Shown one piece after another: positions 37,451 to 47,174 of a stretch of 64,000 nucleotides of DNA (the first letter of the stretch is position 1; each line of letters begins with the position of its first letter). This stretch comes from Erwinia sp. HDF1-3R (GTDB lineage: Bacteria > Pseudomonadota > Gammaproteobacteria > Enterobacterales > Enterobacteriaceae), in the NCBI RefSeq assembly GCF_039621855.1, contig NZ_CP155071.1, positions 3,906,001 through 3,970,000 of the forward strand, given 5' to 3'. The position numbers and the translations under genes are program-made. The notes under the pieces were generated by a model. It was not told the DNA's origin. It was given only the letters and a program-made list of their open reading frames with translations, and ran no database searches.

Positions 37451-37866
37451 TCTGGCTGGCACGCTGCGGGTAAAGCCAACGGGCAGTAGTCGATCCAGCC
37501 GTGCGGCACCGATCTAATCCTTCCCGCACTGCCCGTCGGGGCAACCCAGCGGTAGTGCGCAAGGGTTCCGCTGCCCGCATCTCCGCGCAGGAGCAGGCTA
37601 TTTTCGCCCTGCATACTCAGGCAGGCGCGGCCATAAACGGGATCGGCTTTGCAGACCCATCCCGCGGCGTTGATTGTCCAGTTCTGCTCGCCTCCCCAGA
37701 CCAGCGCAGAAGCCGCGCGGCTGTACTGGAGATAAAACTGGCGCTCATCTGCCAGCAGGCCGAGTGCGTCATCAAGCTGTATGCGGGTAGCATGCAGCAG
37801 GGTAGCCGACATCATAAGCAGAATAATGACCGCTAACAGCGAACCGCTTCCTCGCTGTGCGTTCAC
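37447..37866 (-). CDS. ygdB: YgdB family pilin-like protein (DUF2509)
   Basis: 139 residues (E. coli 135). Starts with GTG at 37866, sharing GTGA with the ppdB stop codon. An N-terminal hydrophobic segment (GSLLAVIILLMMSATLL) resembles PilX/GspK-type minor pilin assembly proteins; four cysteines lie in the C-terminal half. Part of the tightly overlapping set ppdA-ppdB-ygdB-ppdC upstream of recC. Function not established in enterics. Confidence 0.87.
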   Translation of the reverse strand: MNAQRGSGSLLAVIILLMMSATLLHATRIQLDDALGLLADERQFYLQYSRAASALVWGGEQNWTINAAGWVCKADPVYGRACLSMQGENSLLLRGDAGSGTLAHYRWVAPTGSAGRIRSVPHGWIDYCPLALPAACQPE

Positions 37867-38408
37867 AGGTTGACCGCCGTAACCCAGCGCTCGATCGTCA
37901 GCGGATGCTGCGGCCAGATAAGTGCATAGCCCGCCAGCAGCAGCCTTACCTGCCCCGCCCGCTGAGTCACCTGAAACCTATCAATCGCTATTACCGCCGG
38001 ATCGTTAAGCTTCTCCCAGCCACCGCCCTCGCAGTCGGTTACCCCGCGCTGCATTTCGAGATTGCCGCTGCGCAGGCGATAGCCGTGATAATCGCTGTCA
38101 TCCCGTCCTGCCGCCTCCCATCGACCATTACTGTTTTCGTCCCAGCGAATGAGCAGGCAGCTCCCCGATGCTCCGTGGATACTCAACCCTTCCCCCTCGC
38201 ACTGGCCCGGGCAATAGCCCGCGCGGCGCACCGTTTTTTCCAGCGAGGCCATCATCTGCTGCAGCTCTTCCTGTAGCTGAAAGGCCATCAGGCTGCGCAG
38301 ATTATTCATTTGCAGCACAGGCAGCAAACGGGCGGCCCCCAGCATCAATATGCTGCTGATGGCCAGCGCGATCAGCATTTCAGGCAGGCTGAAGCCCGCA
38401 CTTCTCAT
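37863..38408 (-). CDS. ppdB: Prepilin peptidase-dependent protein B
   Basis: 181 residues from the ATG at 38408, whose ATGA overlaps the ppdA stop; upstream in-frame starts at 38435 and 38414 lie inside ppdA. Prepilin leader MRSAG before FSLPEMLIALAISSILMLG, with glutamate at +5. The remainder has four cysteines (GYCPGQCEGEG, GSC, TDCEGGGW), as in E. coli PpdB. Likely a minor pseudopilin of a type IV pilus-like fibre. Confidence 0.85.
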   Translation of the reverse strand: MRSAGFSLPEMLIALAISSILMLGAARLLPVLQMNNLRSLMAFQLQEELQQMMASLEKTVRRAGYCPGQCEGEGLSIHGASGSCLLIRWDENSNGRWEAAGRDDSDYHGYRLRSGNLEMQRGVTDCEGGGWEKLNDPAVIAIDRFQVTQRAGQVRLLLAGYALIWPQHPLTIERWVTAVNL

Positions 38409-38866
38409 CCACATAGTCCCTCCGCTGGCTGACAAATCCTGATGCGGCCCCGGGAGGAGACAATAATGTGCCGCTCCCCTGCGTCGCAGGAAATCACAAT
38501 CCGCCCGGGTTTAGCCATGCTGCGACGACCATAGAAACCCACGCCCTCAGTAAGCGACAGCAGCCTGACCTCCTGCCAGGGCGCAAGCAGCGTATGGCGG
38601 CTTCTACCGGTACAGCGCAGCTGAACGGCCCCGCTCCCCAGGCACCATTTCTGACCGGGCAGATGCCACAGCAGGCGGGTATCGTTGTGCCAGTTCGCCT
38701 CGCTGAGCAGACGCAGCAGAAAATGCTGGATCTGCGCTGCCGTGTCATTCAGATGCCGCTGCTGCTGCCAGCGATGCCAGCCGCTGACGGCGCCAAAGCC
38801 AAGCACGCTGGCGATAACCATCACCACCAGCAGTTCCAGCAGGGTAAAACCGGATGCGTTTTTCAT
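38405..38866 (-). CDS. ppdA: Prepilin peptidase-dependent protein A
   Basis: 153 residues when started at 38866, near E. coli PpdA (156). The prepilin motif MKNASG then FTLLELLVVMVIASVLGFG fits this start; the frame is open to 38908, and AGGA lies directly against the ATG, so the ribosome site does not settle the start. GspH/FimT-like minor pseudopilin. First gene of the ppdA-ppdB-ygdB-ppdC overlap cluster. In E. coli thyA lies immediately upstream; here a cupin gene is in between. Confidence 0.83.
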   Translation of the reverse strand: MKNASGFTLLELLVVMVIASVLGFGAVSGWHRWQQQRHLNDTAAQIQHFLLRLLSEANWHNDTRLLWHLPGQKWCLGSGAVQLRCTGRSRHTLLAPWQEVRLLSLTEGVGFYGRRSMAKPGRIVISCDAGERHIIVSSRGRIRICQPAEGLCG

Positions 38867-38946
38867 TCCTGCAGAATGGCGCGATGAACGGGCATTAACC
38901 AGCATCAATCCTGACTGTTGCGAGGCGCATTCCGGGAAATATCCCC

Positions 38947-39576
38947 TCAGCGGGTGCAGATACCGGTGTTCTGCGCGCCGGGTTTGAGTTTAATAATCAG
39001 CTGCACGTTGGGTTCATCCCCTACCGTACGGGATATGTGGCCCACCCGGTTATCGCCAGGCCGCGGATGTGAACTGCTGTCCGCATTGAACTGGACCTCG
39101 CCCGGCCCCTGGACCAGCGTGGTGCCGTCCGTGGTTTCAACGGACCATTTCCCGGAAAGGGTGATCACCCACTGTGGACCCGGAGCATGATGCCAGCTGC
39201 CGACGTACCCGGGGGGCAGAACGGCATAAGCAATACTTTCCACCTCGTCGGGTGACACGCCAATCCACTGTGGCGCAGAAGGGGGCGCATAGCTTTTGTA
39301 TTCTAACCCTTCAAAGCGGCAGTGACCGATATGGGTCGCGCCCTCGCTATCGGCCCATACGCTGGCGAATTTCACCGGAGGCTGCGTTTTTCCATTGCTG
39401 ATGGTCTGCTCAGGCGCATCTGCGCGTACGGGGTGAACGCCGGGCCCGGCACTGGCACTGGCACTGGCACTGGCACTGGCACTGGCACTGGCACTGGCAC
39501 TGGCACTGGCACTGGCAGAGGAGAGAGCGGAAAATCCGCATAATATCGCAAGCGTGAGGAGTGAGCTGTTTTTCAT
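38947..39576 (-). CDS. Secreted cupin-domain protein with Ser-Ala repeat linker
   Basis: 209 residues. Sec signal peptide (MKNSSLLTLAILCGFSALSS), then an (Ser-Ala)n stretch coded by a hexanucleotide repeat, then a small domain of about 160 residues with a cupin-like core: GSWHHAPGPQWVITLSGKW and TTLVQGPGEVQFNADSSSHPRPGD. Two adjacent histidines could bind a metal, but the usual glutamate of cupin motif 1 is replaced (QWV), so enzymatic activity is uncertain. Ribosome site AGGGAA. It is a single gene between ppdA and thyA, absent from that place in E. coli. Product is probably periplasmic; function unknown. Confidence 0.8.
   Translation of the reverse strand: MKNSSLLTLAILCGFSALSSASASASASASASASASASASASAGPGVHPVRADAPEQTISNGKTQPPVKFASVWADSEGATHIGHCRFEGLEYKSYAPPSAPQWIGVSPDEVESIAYAVLPPGYVGSWHHAPGPQWVITLSGKWSVETTDGTTLVQGPGEVQFNADSSSHPRPGDNRVGHISRTVGDEPNVQLIIKLKPGAQNTGICTR
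39451..39516 (+). repeat. Hexanucleotide simple repeat (ACTGGC)11
   Basis: Eleven perfect tandem copies of ACTGGC (GCCAGT on the coding strand) within the cupin gene, coding alternating Ser and Ala right after the signal peptide. Because the unit is six bases, slippage changes linker length without shifting frame. Confidence 0.97.
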
Positions 39577-39741
39577 CGGTATTCCCTGTGGTTTAGTCCC
39601 GGCTATAAGCGTAGCGCTGAACTGACCTGGGTGCTCAGAGAAGAGAGAAAGGGCTGAATCGGAGGGGGATTTTCAGAACATTGAGGATCCGGCACGTACC
39701 AGACTCAAGGTGTTTCTGGTACAGGATGTCGGAGGTAAAAT

Positions 39742-39766
39742 CAGGAGCGGAAAGCTTCCGCTCCTG
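39742..39766 (-). terminator. thyA terminator
   Basis: Perfect 11-bp stem (39742-39752 with 39756-39766) and 3-base loop just past the thyA stop; on the minus strand it is followed by ATTTTA. It separates thyA from the downstream cupin gene. Confidence 0.7.
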
Positions 39767-39773
39767 GCAGGGG

Positions 39774-40568
39774 TCAGATAGCGACAGGCGCCTTGATGCC
39801 CGGATGAGGGTCGTAGCCTTCAATCTCAAAATCTTCAAAGCGATAGTCGAACAGCGAAGCGGGTTTACGCCTGATGCTCAGCTTCGGCAGCGAGCGTGGC
39901 TCGCGGGTAAGCTGCAGGCGGGTCTGTTCCAGATGGTTGCTGTACAGATGCGTATCGCCGCCGGTCCAGACAAAGTCGCCCACCTCAAGGTCGCACTGCT
40001 GCGCCATCATATGCACCAGCAGCGCATAGCTGGCGATATTAAACGGCAGGCCGAGGAAGATATCGCAGGAGCGCTGATAAAGCTGGCAGGAGAGTTTGCC
40101 GTCAGCCACGTAGAACTGGAAAAAGGCGTGGCAGGGAGCCAGCGCCATCTCGTCAAGCTCACCCACGTTCCAGGCAGACACAATAATACGACGCGAATCC
40201 GGATCGGTTTTCAGCTGTTGCAGCACCTTTTCGAGCTGATCGATCTGGCGGCCATCTGCCGCCCCCCAGCTGCGCCACTGCTTACCGTAAACCGGGCCGA
40301 GATCGCCGTTTTCATCTGCCCACTCATCCCAGATGGTGACCTTATTTTCCCGCAGATAGGCGGTATTGGTGTCGCCGTTAAGGAACCACAGTAGCTCATG
40401 AACAATTGAGCGCAGGTGACACTTCTTGGTGGTCACCAGTGGAAAGCCTTCCTGTAGATTGAAACGCATCTGATGACCAAATATCGACAGCGTACCAGTA
40501 CCGGTGCGATCGTTTTTCGGCGTGCCCTCATCGAGCACTTTTTGCATTAACGCCAGATACTGTTTCAT
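39774..40568 (-). CDS. thyA: Thymidylate synthase
   Basis: 264 residues, same as E. coli. Methylates dUMP to dTMP with methylene-tetrahydrofolate. The nucleophile is C146 in [24 protein letters not shown] and the C-terminal APVAI are conserved. Its ATG overlaps the lgt stop by 4 bp (ATGA), and in E. coli thyA is cotranscribed with lgt. A terminator hairpin follows the stop codon. Confidence 0.98.
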   Translation of the reverse strand: MKQYLALMQKVLDEGTPKNDRTGTGTLSIFGHQMRFNLQEGFPLVTTKKCHLRSIVHELLWFLNGDTNTAYLRENKVTIWDEWADENGDLGPVYGKQWRSWGAADGRQIDQLEKVLQQLKTDPDSRRIIVSAWNVGELDEMALAPCHAFFQFYVADGKLSCQLYQRSCDIFLGLPFNIASYALLVHMMAQQCDLEVGDFVWTGGDTHLYSNHLEQTRLQLTREPRSLPKLSIRRKPASLFDYRFEDFEIEGYDPHPGIKAPVAI

Positions 40569-41446
40569 TTTCCCTCACTCACATGCTGCTGTGTACGGCG
40601 ACGGTAAGCCCATACCATCATAATCACACCCGCCAGAATCATCGGCAGAGAGAGTATCTGGCCCATGCTGATGGCGTTATCAAACAGGCCGAGCTGCGCA
40701 TCCGGCTGACGGAAGAACTCGACGATAATCCGGAACGCGCCATAGCCAATCAGGAAAAGCCCGGACACGGCTCCCATCGGGCGGCTTTTACGGATAAACA
40801 GGTTGAGAATAATGAACAGGACCACGCCTTCCAGCGCCAGCTCATAAAGCTGCGAAGGGTGACGCGGCAGCACGCCGTAGGTGGCCAGCAGTGGCTGCCA
40901 TTCGGGGTGAGTCGCGGCCAGCGCCACGTCTTCACTTCTTGAACCCGGGAAGAGCATCGCCCAGGAGAGATCCGGTGCCACCCGTCCCCACAGTTCGCCG
41001 TTGATAAAATTACCCAGGCGACCGGCCCCCAGGCCGAAGGGGATCAGCGGAGCAATAAAGTCAGATACCTGAAAGAAGTTACGTTTGGTGCGATGGGCAA
41101 ACCACAGCATCACGCAGATAACCCCAATCAGGCCACCGTGGAACGACATGCCGCCGTCCCAGACTTTGAACAGATAGAGCGGATTATCAAGGAACAGCGG
41201 CAGGTTGTAGAACAGAACGTAGCCGATGCGACCGCCGAGGAATACGCCGAGAAAACCCGCATAGAGCAGGTTTTCAACTTCCTCTTTTTTCCAGCCGCTG
41301 CCGGGCTTGTTCGCGCGGCGAACCGCCAGCCACATCGCAAAAATAAAGCCCACCAGGTACATCAAACCATACCAGTGCAGCGAAATCGGGCCGATAGAGA
41401 AAATTACCGGATCAAATTGAGGGAAAGCCAGATAGCCGTTAGTCAT
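40565..41446 (-). CDS. lgt: Prolipoprotein diacylglyceryl transferase
   Basis: 293 residues (E. coli 291), seven predicted membrane helices. Transfers diacylglycerol from phosphatidylglycerol to the lipobox cysteine of preprolipoproteins. The Lgt signature [16 protein letters not shown] is present near residue 140, as is HGGLIGV and [12 protein letters not shown]. It would act on the lipoproteins encoded in this window (YgdI, YgdR, MltA, the efflux channel, the 61712 protein). A 247-bp gap without a gene lies between it and ptsP. Confidence 0.97.
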   Translation of the reverse strand: MTNGYLAFPQFDPVIFSIGPISLHWYGLMYLVGFIFAMWLAVRRANKPGSGWKKEEVENLLYAGFLGVFLGGRIGYVLFYNLPLFLDNPLYLFKVWDGGMSFHGGLIGVICVMLWFAHRTKRNFFQVSDFIAPLIPFGLGAGRLGNFINGELWGRVAPDLSWAMLFPGSRSEDVALAATHPEWQPLLATYGVLPRHPSQLYELALEGVVLFIILNLFIRKSRPMGAVSGLFLIGYGAFRIIVEFFRQPDAQLGLFDNAISMGQILSLPMILAGVIMMVWAYRRRTQQHVSEGK

Positions 41447-41693
41447 CTTTCACCATTGTTAATGTCTGTCCTGACCAGCAGGCGACGGAATTAATCAACC
41501 AGTGCGCGCAGCGCTTTAAGGCGCGCATCATAGCACAGCCGTGATTATTGCGGTTTGTGGGAACTGTAAACTTTGTAAGCCGCTGGCCTCAAAGCACGTC
41601 GCCGGGACTTTTAGGCAGACTTCTGCGAGCCAGCTCGTACCCGCCTTACCACAACGGGTTTACGCTGCTTTACTGCTGCCGGTGGACAGCGCC

Positions 41694-43940
41694 CTAACGA
41701 CCGCCACGGATCAGGCCGCCAAGGCCGCCTCGCTCCATAAAAGCGGAGACAAGGTGACGGACATCAGCCGTCGTCGTGGCCTTCAGGCTTTGCCCGGCCA
41801 GCCTGCGGGCCTGCTCCAGGTCGATATGATTCAGCAGATATTTCACCCGCGCCACGTTGCGGCCGTTCATGCTGAGGTGATGATAGCCCAGCCCCACCAG
41901 CAGCGTGACGCTCATCGGGTCGCCCGCCATTTCACCACACAGGCAGAGCTCGAGCCCCGCCCGTTCGCACTCCGTCGCGATAGTCTGTAAGGCCCGTAAA
42001 ACCGCTGGGTGCAGGCTGTCATACAGGCTGGCTACCCGCGTGTTGTTACGATCGACCGCCAGCAGATACTGCGTGAGATCGTTGGTCCCCACCGAGACAA
42101 AATCAACGCGCTGCGCCAGATGCCCGATCATAAAGATCATTGAGGGAACCTCAATCATCACGCCAATACGCGGCACCGGGATAGCGTATCCCAGCATCTC
42201 TTCCACCTCACGCGCGGCGCGGTCGATCAGTCGCCTGGCCTCGTCGATTTCATCAATGCTGGTGATCATCGGCAGCAGAATACTGAGGTTATCGCTGGCG
42301 ACGTTGGCCCGCAGCATTGCCCGGACCTGCACGAGGAAAATTTCCGGCTGATCCAGCGTCAGGCGGATCCCCCGCCAGCCCAGGCAGGGGTTCTCTTCGC
42401 TGATCGGCATATAAGGGAGCTGCTTATCGGCTCCGATATCCAGGGTGCGCAGCGTTACCGGCTTACTCAGAAACAGCTGTAGCATGCCCTGGTACTGTGC
42501 CACCTGCTCCTCTTCCGAGGGGAAGCCGTTTTGCAGCATAAAGGGAATTTCAGTGCGGTACAGCCCGACGCCATCCACCCAGCTGCCAAGCGACTTTTCA
42601 TGCTCGGCACTCAGGCCCGCATTAAGCATCACCTTCACCCGTTCGCCACTTTTTAGCAGGGCCGGCCGCTCAACCACGTCTTCCGCCAGCTTGCTCAGCT
42701 CGTTCTCTTCACTGATAAGCCGCTGGTATTCCTGCACCAGTACCGGTTCCGGATCCACCAGCAGCTCGCCGCGATAGCCATCGACGATCAGCAGCCTGCC
42801 ATTCAGCAGTTCAGGCTGGATATCAGCGCCCATCACCGTTGGGATGCCCATGGCGCGGACCATAATGGCCGCGTGGGAATTGGATGCGCCATCCCTGACC
42901 ACTACGCCAGACAGCCTGTCGTGCGGCAGCTCGGCCAGCGTGGTCGCGGTCAGCTCATCAGCCACCAGCACAAAGCGCTCAGGCCAGGTATTGGTGCCCT
43001 GAATGGTATCATCAAGGTGAAAGACCAGCCGCTGCCCCAGCACGCGCAGATCGCCCGCGCGTTCGCGCAGATAGCTATCCTGCAGGCTGGCAAACTGGGC
43101 AGCGAATTTTTCGATGACCTTTTTGACCGCCCATTCAGCCACCGATCCAGCGTCGATCTCAGCAAAGAGATCCTTTTTCAGGCGGGCATCGCTCAGCAGG
43201 TGTGAGTAAAGATCAAAGATCGCCGCGCTCTCTTTGTGCACCCCCGCCGTGAAGCGTTTACTGTAGCGACGGAATTCAGCTGAAGCCTCATCCATCGCCA
43301 GCGACAGCCGCTCACGTTCGCGTTGCGCATCCAGCGTAGAGGCGGCAAAGATGTTATCCAGCGAGGGCTGCGTACTGTCCACCCACCCTTCGGCCACGGC
43401 GACGCCGGGTGATGCGGCCAGCGCTTTTATGCGGGTTTGTCGGTATTGCCCAAACAGCGCGTTAAGCTGCGACTGCGAAAGAATCGCCGCCATCTGCGTG
43501 GCGAGCGTGACCAGAAACGACTCTTCGCTCTCGTCAAACTGTCGGTGCTCACGCTGCTGGACCACCAGCACGCCGAGCAGCTGGCGACGGCTGATGATGG
43601 GGACGCCAAGAAACGAGCGAAAGCGCTCTTCTTTTACGGAAGGAACATATTTAAAGCTGGGGTGGCTCTGCGCATCTGCCAGGTTAATCGGCTCGGCCAG
43701 CCGTCCTACCAGCCCGACGATCCCTTCGTCAAAGGCCAGCGCAACCGTACGACCACGCGGTTTTTTCAGCCCGCGGGTAGCCATCAGGTAATAGCAGCGG
43801 CGGTCATGATCGGCAAGATAAACCGAACAGACCTCGATATCCATCGCCAGAGAGATTTCGTTGACCAGAATATCGAGCGCCTCGGTAAGCCGTGGGGCGC
43901 CCGCAACTTTTTCAACTATTTCGCGTAGCTGTGTGAGCAT
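41694..43940 (-). CDS. ptsP: Phosphoenolpyruvate-protein phosphotransferase PtsP (EI-Ntr)
   Basis: 748 residues, same as E. coli. N-terminal GAF domain (about 1-165), then enzyme I domains: the phosphohistidine loop GASNSHAAIMVRAMGIPTVMG and the PEP-binding barrel with MIEVPSMIFMIGHLAQRVDFVSVGTNDLTQY and LCLCGEMAGDP. First component of the nitrogen phosphotransferase chain (PtsP-NPr-EIIA-Ntr), which senses glutamine/2-oxoglutarate. It starts 12 bp after rppH ends. Confidence 0.97.
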   Translation of the reverse strand: MLTQLREIVEKVAGAPRLTEALDILVNEISLAMDIEVCSVYLADHDRRCYYLMATRGLKKPRGRTVALAFDEGIVGLVGRLAEPINLADAQSHPSFKYVPSVKEERFRSFLGVPIISRRQLLGVLVVQQREHRQFDESEESFLVTLATQMAAILSQSQLNALFGQYRQTRIKALAASPGVAVAEGWVDSTQPSLDNIFAASTLDAQRERERLSLAMDEASAEFRRYSKRFTAGVHKESAAIFDLYSHLLSDARLKKDLFAEIDAGSVAEWAVKKVIEKFAAQFASLQDSYLRERAGDLRVLGQRLVFHLDDTIQGTNTWPERFVLVADELTATTLAELPHDRLSGVVVRDGASNSHAAIMVRAMGIPTVMGADIQPELLNGRLLIVDGYRGELLVDPEPVLVQEYQRLISEENELSKLAEDVVERPALLKSGERVKVMLNAGLSAEHEKSLGSWVDGVGLYRTEIPFMLQNGFPSEEEQVAQYQGMLQLFLSKPVTLRTLDIGADKQLPYMPISEENPCLGWRGIRLTLDQPEIFLVQVRAMLRANVASDNLSILLPMITSIDEIDEARRLIDRAAREVEEMLGYAIPVPRIGVMIEVPSMIFMIGHLAQRVDFVSVGTNDLTQYLLAVDRNNTRVASLYDSLHPAVLRALQTIATECERAGLELCLCGEMAGDPMSVTLLVGLGYHHLSMNGRNVARVKYLLNHIDLEQARRLAGQSLKATTTADVRHLVSAFMERGGLGGLIRGGR

Positions 43941-43952
43941 AATCCGGGTGGC

Positions 43953-44477
43953 CTAACCTCTCTTCCGTCGATAGAGCGCATTTCGCTGTACGGGGATCTC
44001 CTGTAACGGCATGACCACGCCGGAAAACTCCTTCATCACCCGGCGGTAGACGTCGCGTTTAAAAGAGACAACCTGGCGAACCGGATACCAGAAGCTGACC
44101 CACCGCCAGCCGTCGAACTCCGGCGTGCTGCTGGTCTGCATGTTGATGTCCGCGTCATTGCACATAAGCTGCAGTAGAAACCATTTCTGTTTCTGGCCGA
44201 TACACACCGGCTTTGTGTCCCAACGCACCAAACGTTTTGGCAATTTGTATCGTAACCAGTTTCGGGTTGAGGCAAGAATACGAACATCCTTACGATGAAG
44301 GCCAACTTCCTCGAAGAGTTCGCGGTACATGGCCTGTTCCGCCGTCTCGCCAGGGTTGATCCCCCCCTGCGGGAACTGCCAGGAGTGCTGACCATAACGC
44401 CTGGCCCACAGCACCTGTCCCTGTCTGTTACAAATTACGATACCAACATTCGGGCGGTAGCCATCATCATCGATCAC
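43953..44477 (-). CDS. rppH: RNA pyrophosphohydrolase RppH
   Basis: 174 residues (E. coli 176). Nudix enzyme that removes pyrophosphate from mRNA 5' ends and so triggers RNase E decay. Complete Nudix box [23 protein letters not shown] at about 38-60; N terminus [17 protein letters not shown] is identical to E. coli. Followed closely by ptsP. Its upstream region is the presumed DARS2 locus. Confidence 0.97.
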   Translation of the reverse strand: MIDDDGYRPNVGIVICNRQGQVLWARRYGQHSWQFPQGGINPGETAEQAMYRELFEEVGLHRKDVRILASTRNWLRYKLPKRLVRWDTKPVCIGQKQKWFLLQLMCNDADINMQTSSTPEFDGWRWVSFWYPVRQVVSFKRDVYRRVMKEFSGVVMPLQEIPVQRNALYRRKRG

Positions 44478-44645
44478 TGGACTACCTCAAACTAAAACTC
44501 GGATGTTCTGATTGTTTCATACTCCTTACAGGCGGTAAACCACTGCTTTACACCCTGAATAGCGGCCTGATAAGGGATAACTCAGACCGCTCAACAAAGT
44601 TATAAACAGAAATCGTCAATTTTGACCGATCTTATTCACCTTTTC

Positions 44646-44970
44646 TGTGGATATCTTTGTGCAGAACTCATTTACCGTTTGGGGAAAACTTTCTGAAGCC
44701 CTTTACAGTCGTCTCGCTGAAATGACATTAACCCCTTATCGTGCATAGGATTTATCTGCATGTCACGGTGATTTCGGGGAGGATCAAACTGCGCACAGCT
44801 TAGAAAGATCCTTAGCTGGTGAAAGATCGAGCACTGGAGTTTTTATCCACAGGTTATGCTGGTATCCCAGGCATAAATTGACTGAAATATGGCAAAAGTG
44901 CCGCCGTCAAGGCTGTAAATCGAAACAGTGTTAAGGTAAATCATGAGTTATCCCATTTTTCTGTGGATAA
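44646..44970. other. Probable DARS2 (DnaA-reactivating sequence) in the rppH-mutH gap
   Basis: The 687-bp gap 44478-45164 contains no credible gene and corresponds to the place of DARS2 in E. coli. It holds two perfect DnaA boxes, TTATCCACA at 44843-44851 (plus) and 44962-44970 (minus), and a one-mismatch box at 44646-44654 (minus), plus six GATC sites. DARS2 catalyses ADP-to-ATP exchange on DnaA and helps time replication starts, with IHF and Fis. The IHF/Fis sites and the exact core of three boxes were not resolved by eye. The promoters of rppH (leftward) and mutH (rightward) are also in this gap. Confidence 0.65.
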
Positions 44971-45164
44971 CAGGGGGTGAGATCCTGTTCATTGTGGCCG
45001 ACAACCGGGGCATAAGATCCTGCCGTGCTGAGGTTCCCCCCTTTTGCAAAGATAAAAAAGCATGGTTTATCATGCTATTATTATTGTTTTCCGCAGCCCG
45101 GGAACAAACTTTTACTGCGGCAGAAAAGAGTGCTGTTTTTTTGAACAATAACCGGGAGTTATTC

Positions 45165-45851
45165 ATGTCCCCTGATTTCATCCCCCTGCCCCCGCCGGAA
45201 AATGAAGACCTGCTCCTCGAGCGCGCCAGCAGTCTGGCGGGCTATACGCTGGGTGAACTGGCGCAAAGGGCCGGCCTTCCCATACCGCAGAATTTGAAAA
45301 AAGATAAGGGCTGGGTGGGGATGCTGCTGGAAATCTATCTGGGCGCCAGCGCGGGCAGTAAACCCCAGCAGGATTTTCCGGAGATTGGCGTAGAGCTAAA
45401 AACGATCCCCATTGATGCGCGGGGCCGTCCGCTGGAGACCACGTTTGTTTGTGTCGCTCCCCTTACCGGCAATAGCGGCGTGGTGTGGCAAACCAGCCAT
45501 GTGCGTCATAAGCTGGCGAGAGTGCTGTGGGTGCCGGTCGAAGGCGAGCGCGCCATACCGCTGGCGCAGCGCCGGGTTGGTGCACCGCTGCTGTGGAGCC
45601 CGGACCGGGAAGAAGAAGCTCAGCTCCGGCGAGACTGGGAAGAGCTGATGGATATGATTGTACTGGGTCAGGTTGAACGGATTACCGCCCGGCACGGCGA
45701 GGTATTGCAGATCCGCCCTAAGGCCGCCAACAGTAAGGCGCTTACCGAAGGCATTGGTGAAAACGGTCAACCGATTGCGACTCTGCCTCGTGGTTTTTAT
45801 CTGAAGAAAAACTTCACGGCTTCTCTGCTGGCCCGCCATTTTTTGCTTTAG
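45165..45851 (+). CDS. mutH: DNA mismatch repair endonuclease MutH
   Basis: 228 residues from the ATG at 45165 (E. coli 229). The frame is open from 44943, but that extension crosses the DnaA-box region and has no family similarity, while [12 protein letters not shown] aligns with E. coli and is preceded by CCGGGAG. Type II restriction-like fold that nicks the unmethylated strand at hemimethylated GATC. Catalytic D70, E77 and K79 ([10 protein letters not shown]) match the known numbering. Confidence 0.96.
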   Translation: MSPDFIPLPPPENEDLLLERASSLAGYTLGELAQRAGLPIPQNLKKDKGWVGMLLEIYLGASAGSKPQQDFPEIGVELKTIPIDARGRPLETTFVCVAPLTGNSGVVWQTSHVRHKLARVLWVPVEGERAIPLAQRRVGAPLLWSPDREEEAQLRRDWEELMDMIVLGQVERITARHGEVLQIRPKAANSKALTEGIGENGQPIATLPRGFYLKKNFTASLLARHFLL

Positions 45852-45909
45852 CTTAGCGTACTGATGCGTATACTCCTCGTTTAACTTTCGTTTAGGATAA
45901 GACGCCTGT

Positions 45910-46620
45910 ATGTTTGAATGGATTGCAGACCCGAACGCCTGGCTGGCACTGGGTACGCTGACGATTCTGGAGATCGTCCTCGGCATTGATAATATTATTT
46001 TCCTCACCCTGGTTGTGGCTAAGCTTCCGAAAAACCAACAAAATGCCGCGCGCCGCACCGGTTTAGCGGGCGCAATGCTAATGCGCCTTGCCCTGCTCGC
46101 CTCCATCGCCTGGATTACGCGCCTGACGACGCCGCTATTTACCCTGGTGGAACACCCTTTTTCCGCACGCGATCTGATCCTCTTCTCGGGTGGACTCTTT
46201 TTGCTGTGGAAATCCGGTAAAGAGATCTACGACACCATTCAAGGCAGTGACGAAACGCATGAAACCCAGGTTAACTCTTTTATGGGTGCCATCGTACAGA
46301 TCGTGCTGCTGGATATTATTTTCAGCCTGGACTCGGTCATCACGGCGGTAGGATTGTCGGATCACCTGATTATAATGATGGCGGCGGTGGTTATTGCGGT
46401 GGGCGTGATGATGTTTGCTGCGAAATCTATTGGTGAATTTGTTGAGCGGTATCCTTCGATTAAAATCCTGGCGCTGGCCTTCCTTATTTTAGTGGGCTTC
46501 ACCCTGATCCTCGAAAGCGTTGAGCTGCATGTGCCAAAAGGCTATATCTATTTCGCGATGTTTTTCTCGATGGTCGTGGAGTGCCTCAACCTGCTGCGCG
46601 CTAACCGGCGCACAGTCTGA
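45910..46620 (+). CDS. ygdQ: TerC family inner membrane protein YgdQ
   Basis: 236 residues (E. coli 237), about seven hydrophobic helices. TerC/Alx family; acidic residues in membrane segments are typical, here LEIVLGIDNIIFL and LLDIIFSLDSVITAVG, the paired motifs thought to handle metal ions. Precise role is unknown. It follows mutH after 58 bp on the same strand, as in E. coli. Confidence 0.94.
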   Translation: MFEWIADPNAWLALGTLTILEIVLGIDNIIFLTLVVAKLPKNQQNAARRTGLAGAMLMRLALLASIAWITRLTTPLFTLVEHPFSARDLILFSGGLFLLWKSGKEIYDTIQGSDETHETQVNSFMGAIVQIVLLDIIFSLDSVITAVGLSDHLIIMMAAVVIAVGVMMFAAKSIGEFVERYPSIKILALAFLILVGFTLILESVELHVPKGYIYFAMFFSMVVECLNLLRANRRTV

Positions 46621-46773
46621 ATTCAACGGGTTAGGCCGGGCTGCCACGGAGATTTTAGCCAAAAAGTCAATGGCGGCCCGTGCTCATTACGCATTTTCAG
46701 AGTGATACGGTTACCTTTTACCGTTTTATGCGCTATTACTACTGCTCCAGTCACAGGCTTACGGGAGCGGAGA

Positions 46774-46989
46774 ATGAAATATATGTTTGGCGCGGCGGCG
46801 CTGATGCTGGCCTTGCTGGTTAGCGGGTGCAGCAGCGATTACGTGATGGCAACCAGGGATGGCAAGATGATTATGACCCAGGGTAAGCCTGAGATTGATA
46901 AAGAGACCGGACTGGTGAAATATACCGATCGATCCGGCCACGAATTACAAATCAACGGTGACGACGTTTCCTCCATCGTTGAGCGATAA
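46774..46989 (+). CDS. ygdR: DUF903 lipoprotein YgdR
   Basis: 71 residues from the ATG at 46774, which has GGGAGCGGA upstream; an in-frame start at 46702 would add 24 residues ahead of the signal peptide and is unlikely. Signal peptide with lipobox VSGC ([19 protein letters not shown]), then one DUF903 domain ([36 protein letters not shown]). Paralogue of YgdI at 17426. Function unknown. Confidence 0.92.
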   Translation: MKYMFGAAALMLALLVSGCSSDYVMATRDGKMIMTQGKPEIDKETGLVKYTDRSGHELQINGDDVSSIVER

Positions 46990-47174
46990 GTTTATTACCG
47001 CCACCTGTATTCCTTCGCCGGTGGCGCGAGAAACATTTCCCGACTAATCCCCCCTTCCCCCTGCTGCGCGCGACGGTTATAGTCAGGTGCCGGATCGTAA
47101 CGCGCAGCGTTGTGTCAGCATCCGCAGCGCGATGTTCAGGTTCAGCTTTTAATAATGAAAAAGGAAGCCGGCAA

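Noticed and set aside
39322..39543. Plus-strand frame ending in a Gly-Thr repeat
   Set aside because: Antisense shadow of the Ser-Ala repeat in the cupin gene.
44943..45164. N-terminal extension of MutH
   Set aside because: Not conserved, crosses a DnaA box, and a good ribosome site lies before the downstream ATG that matches the family start.
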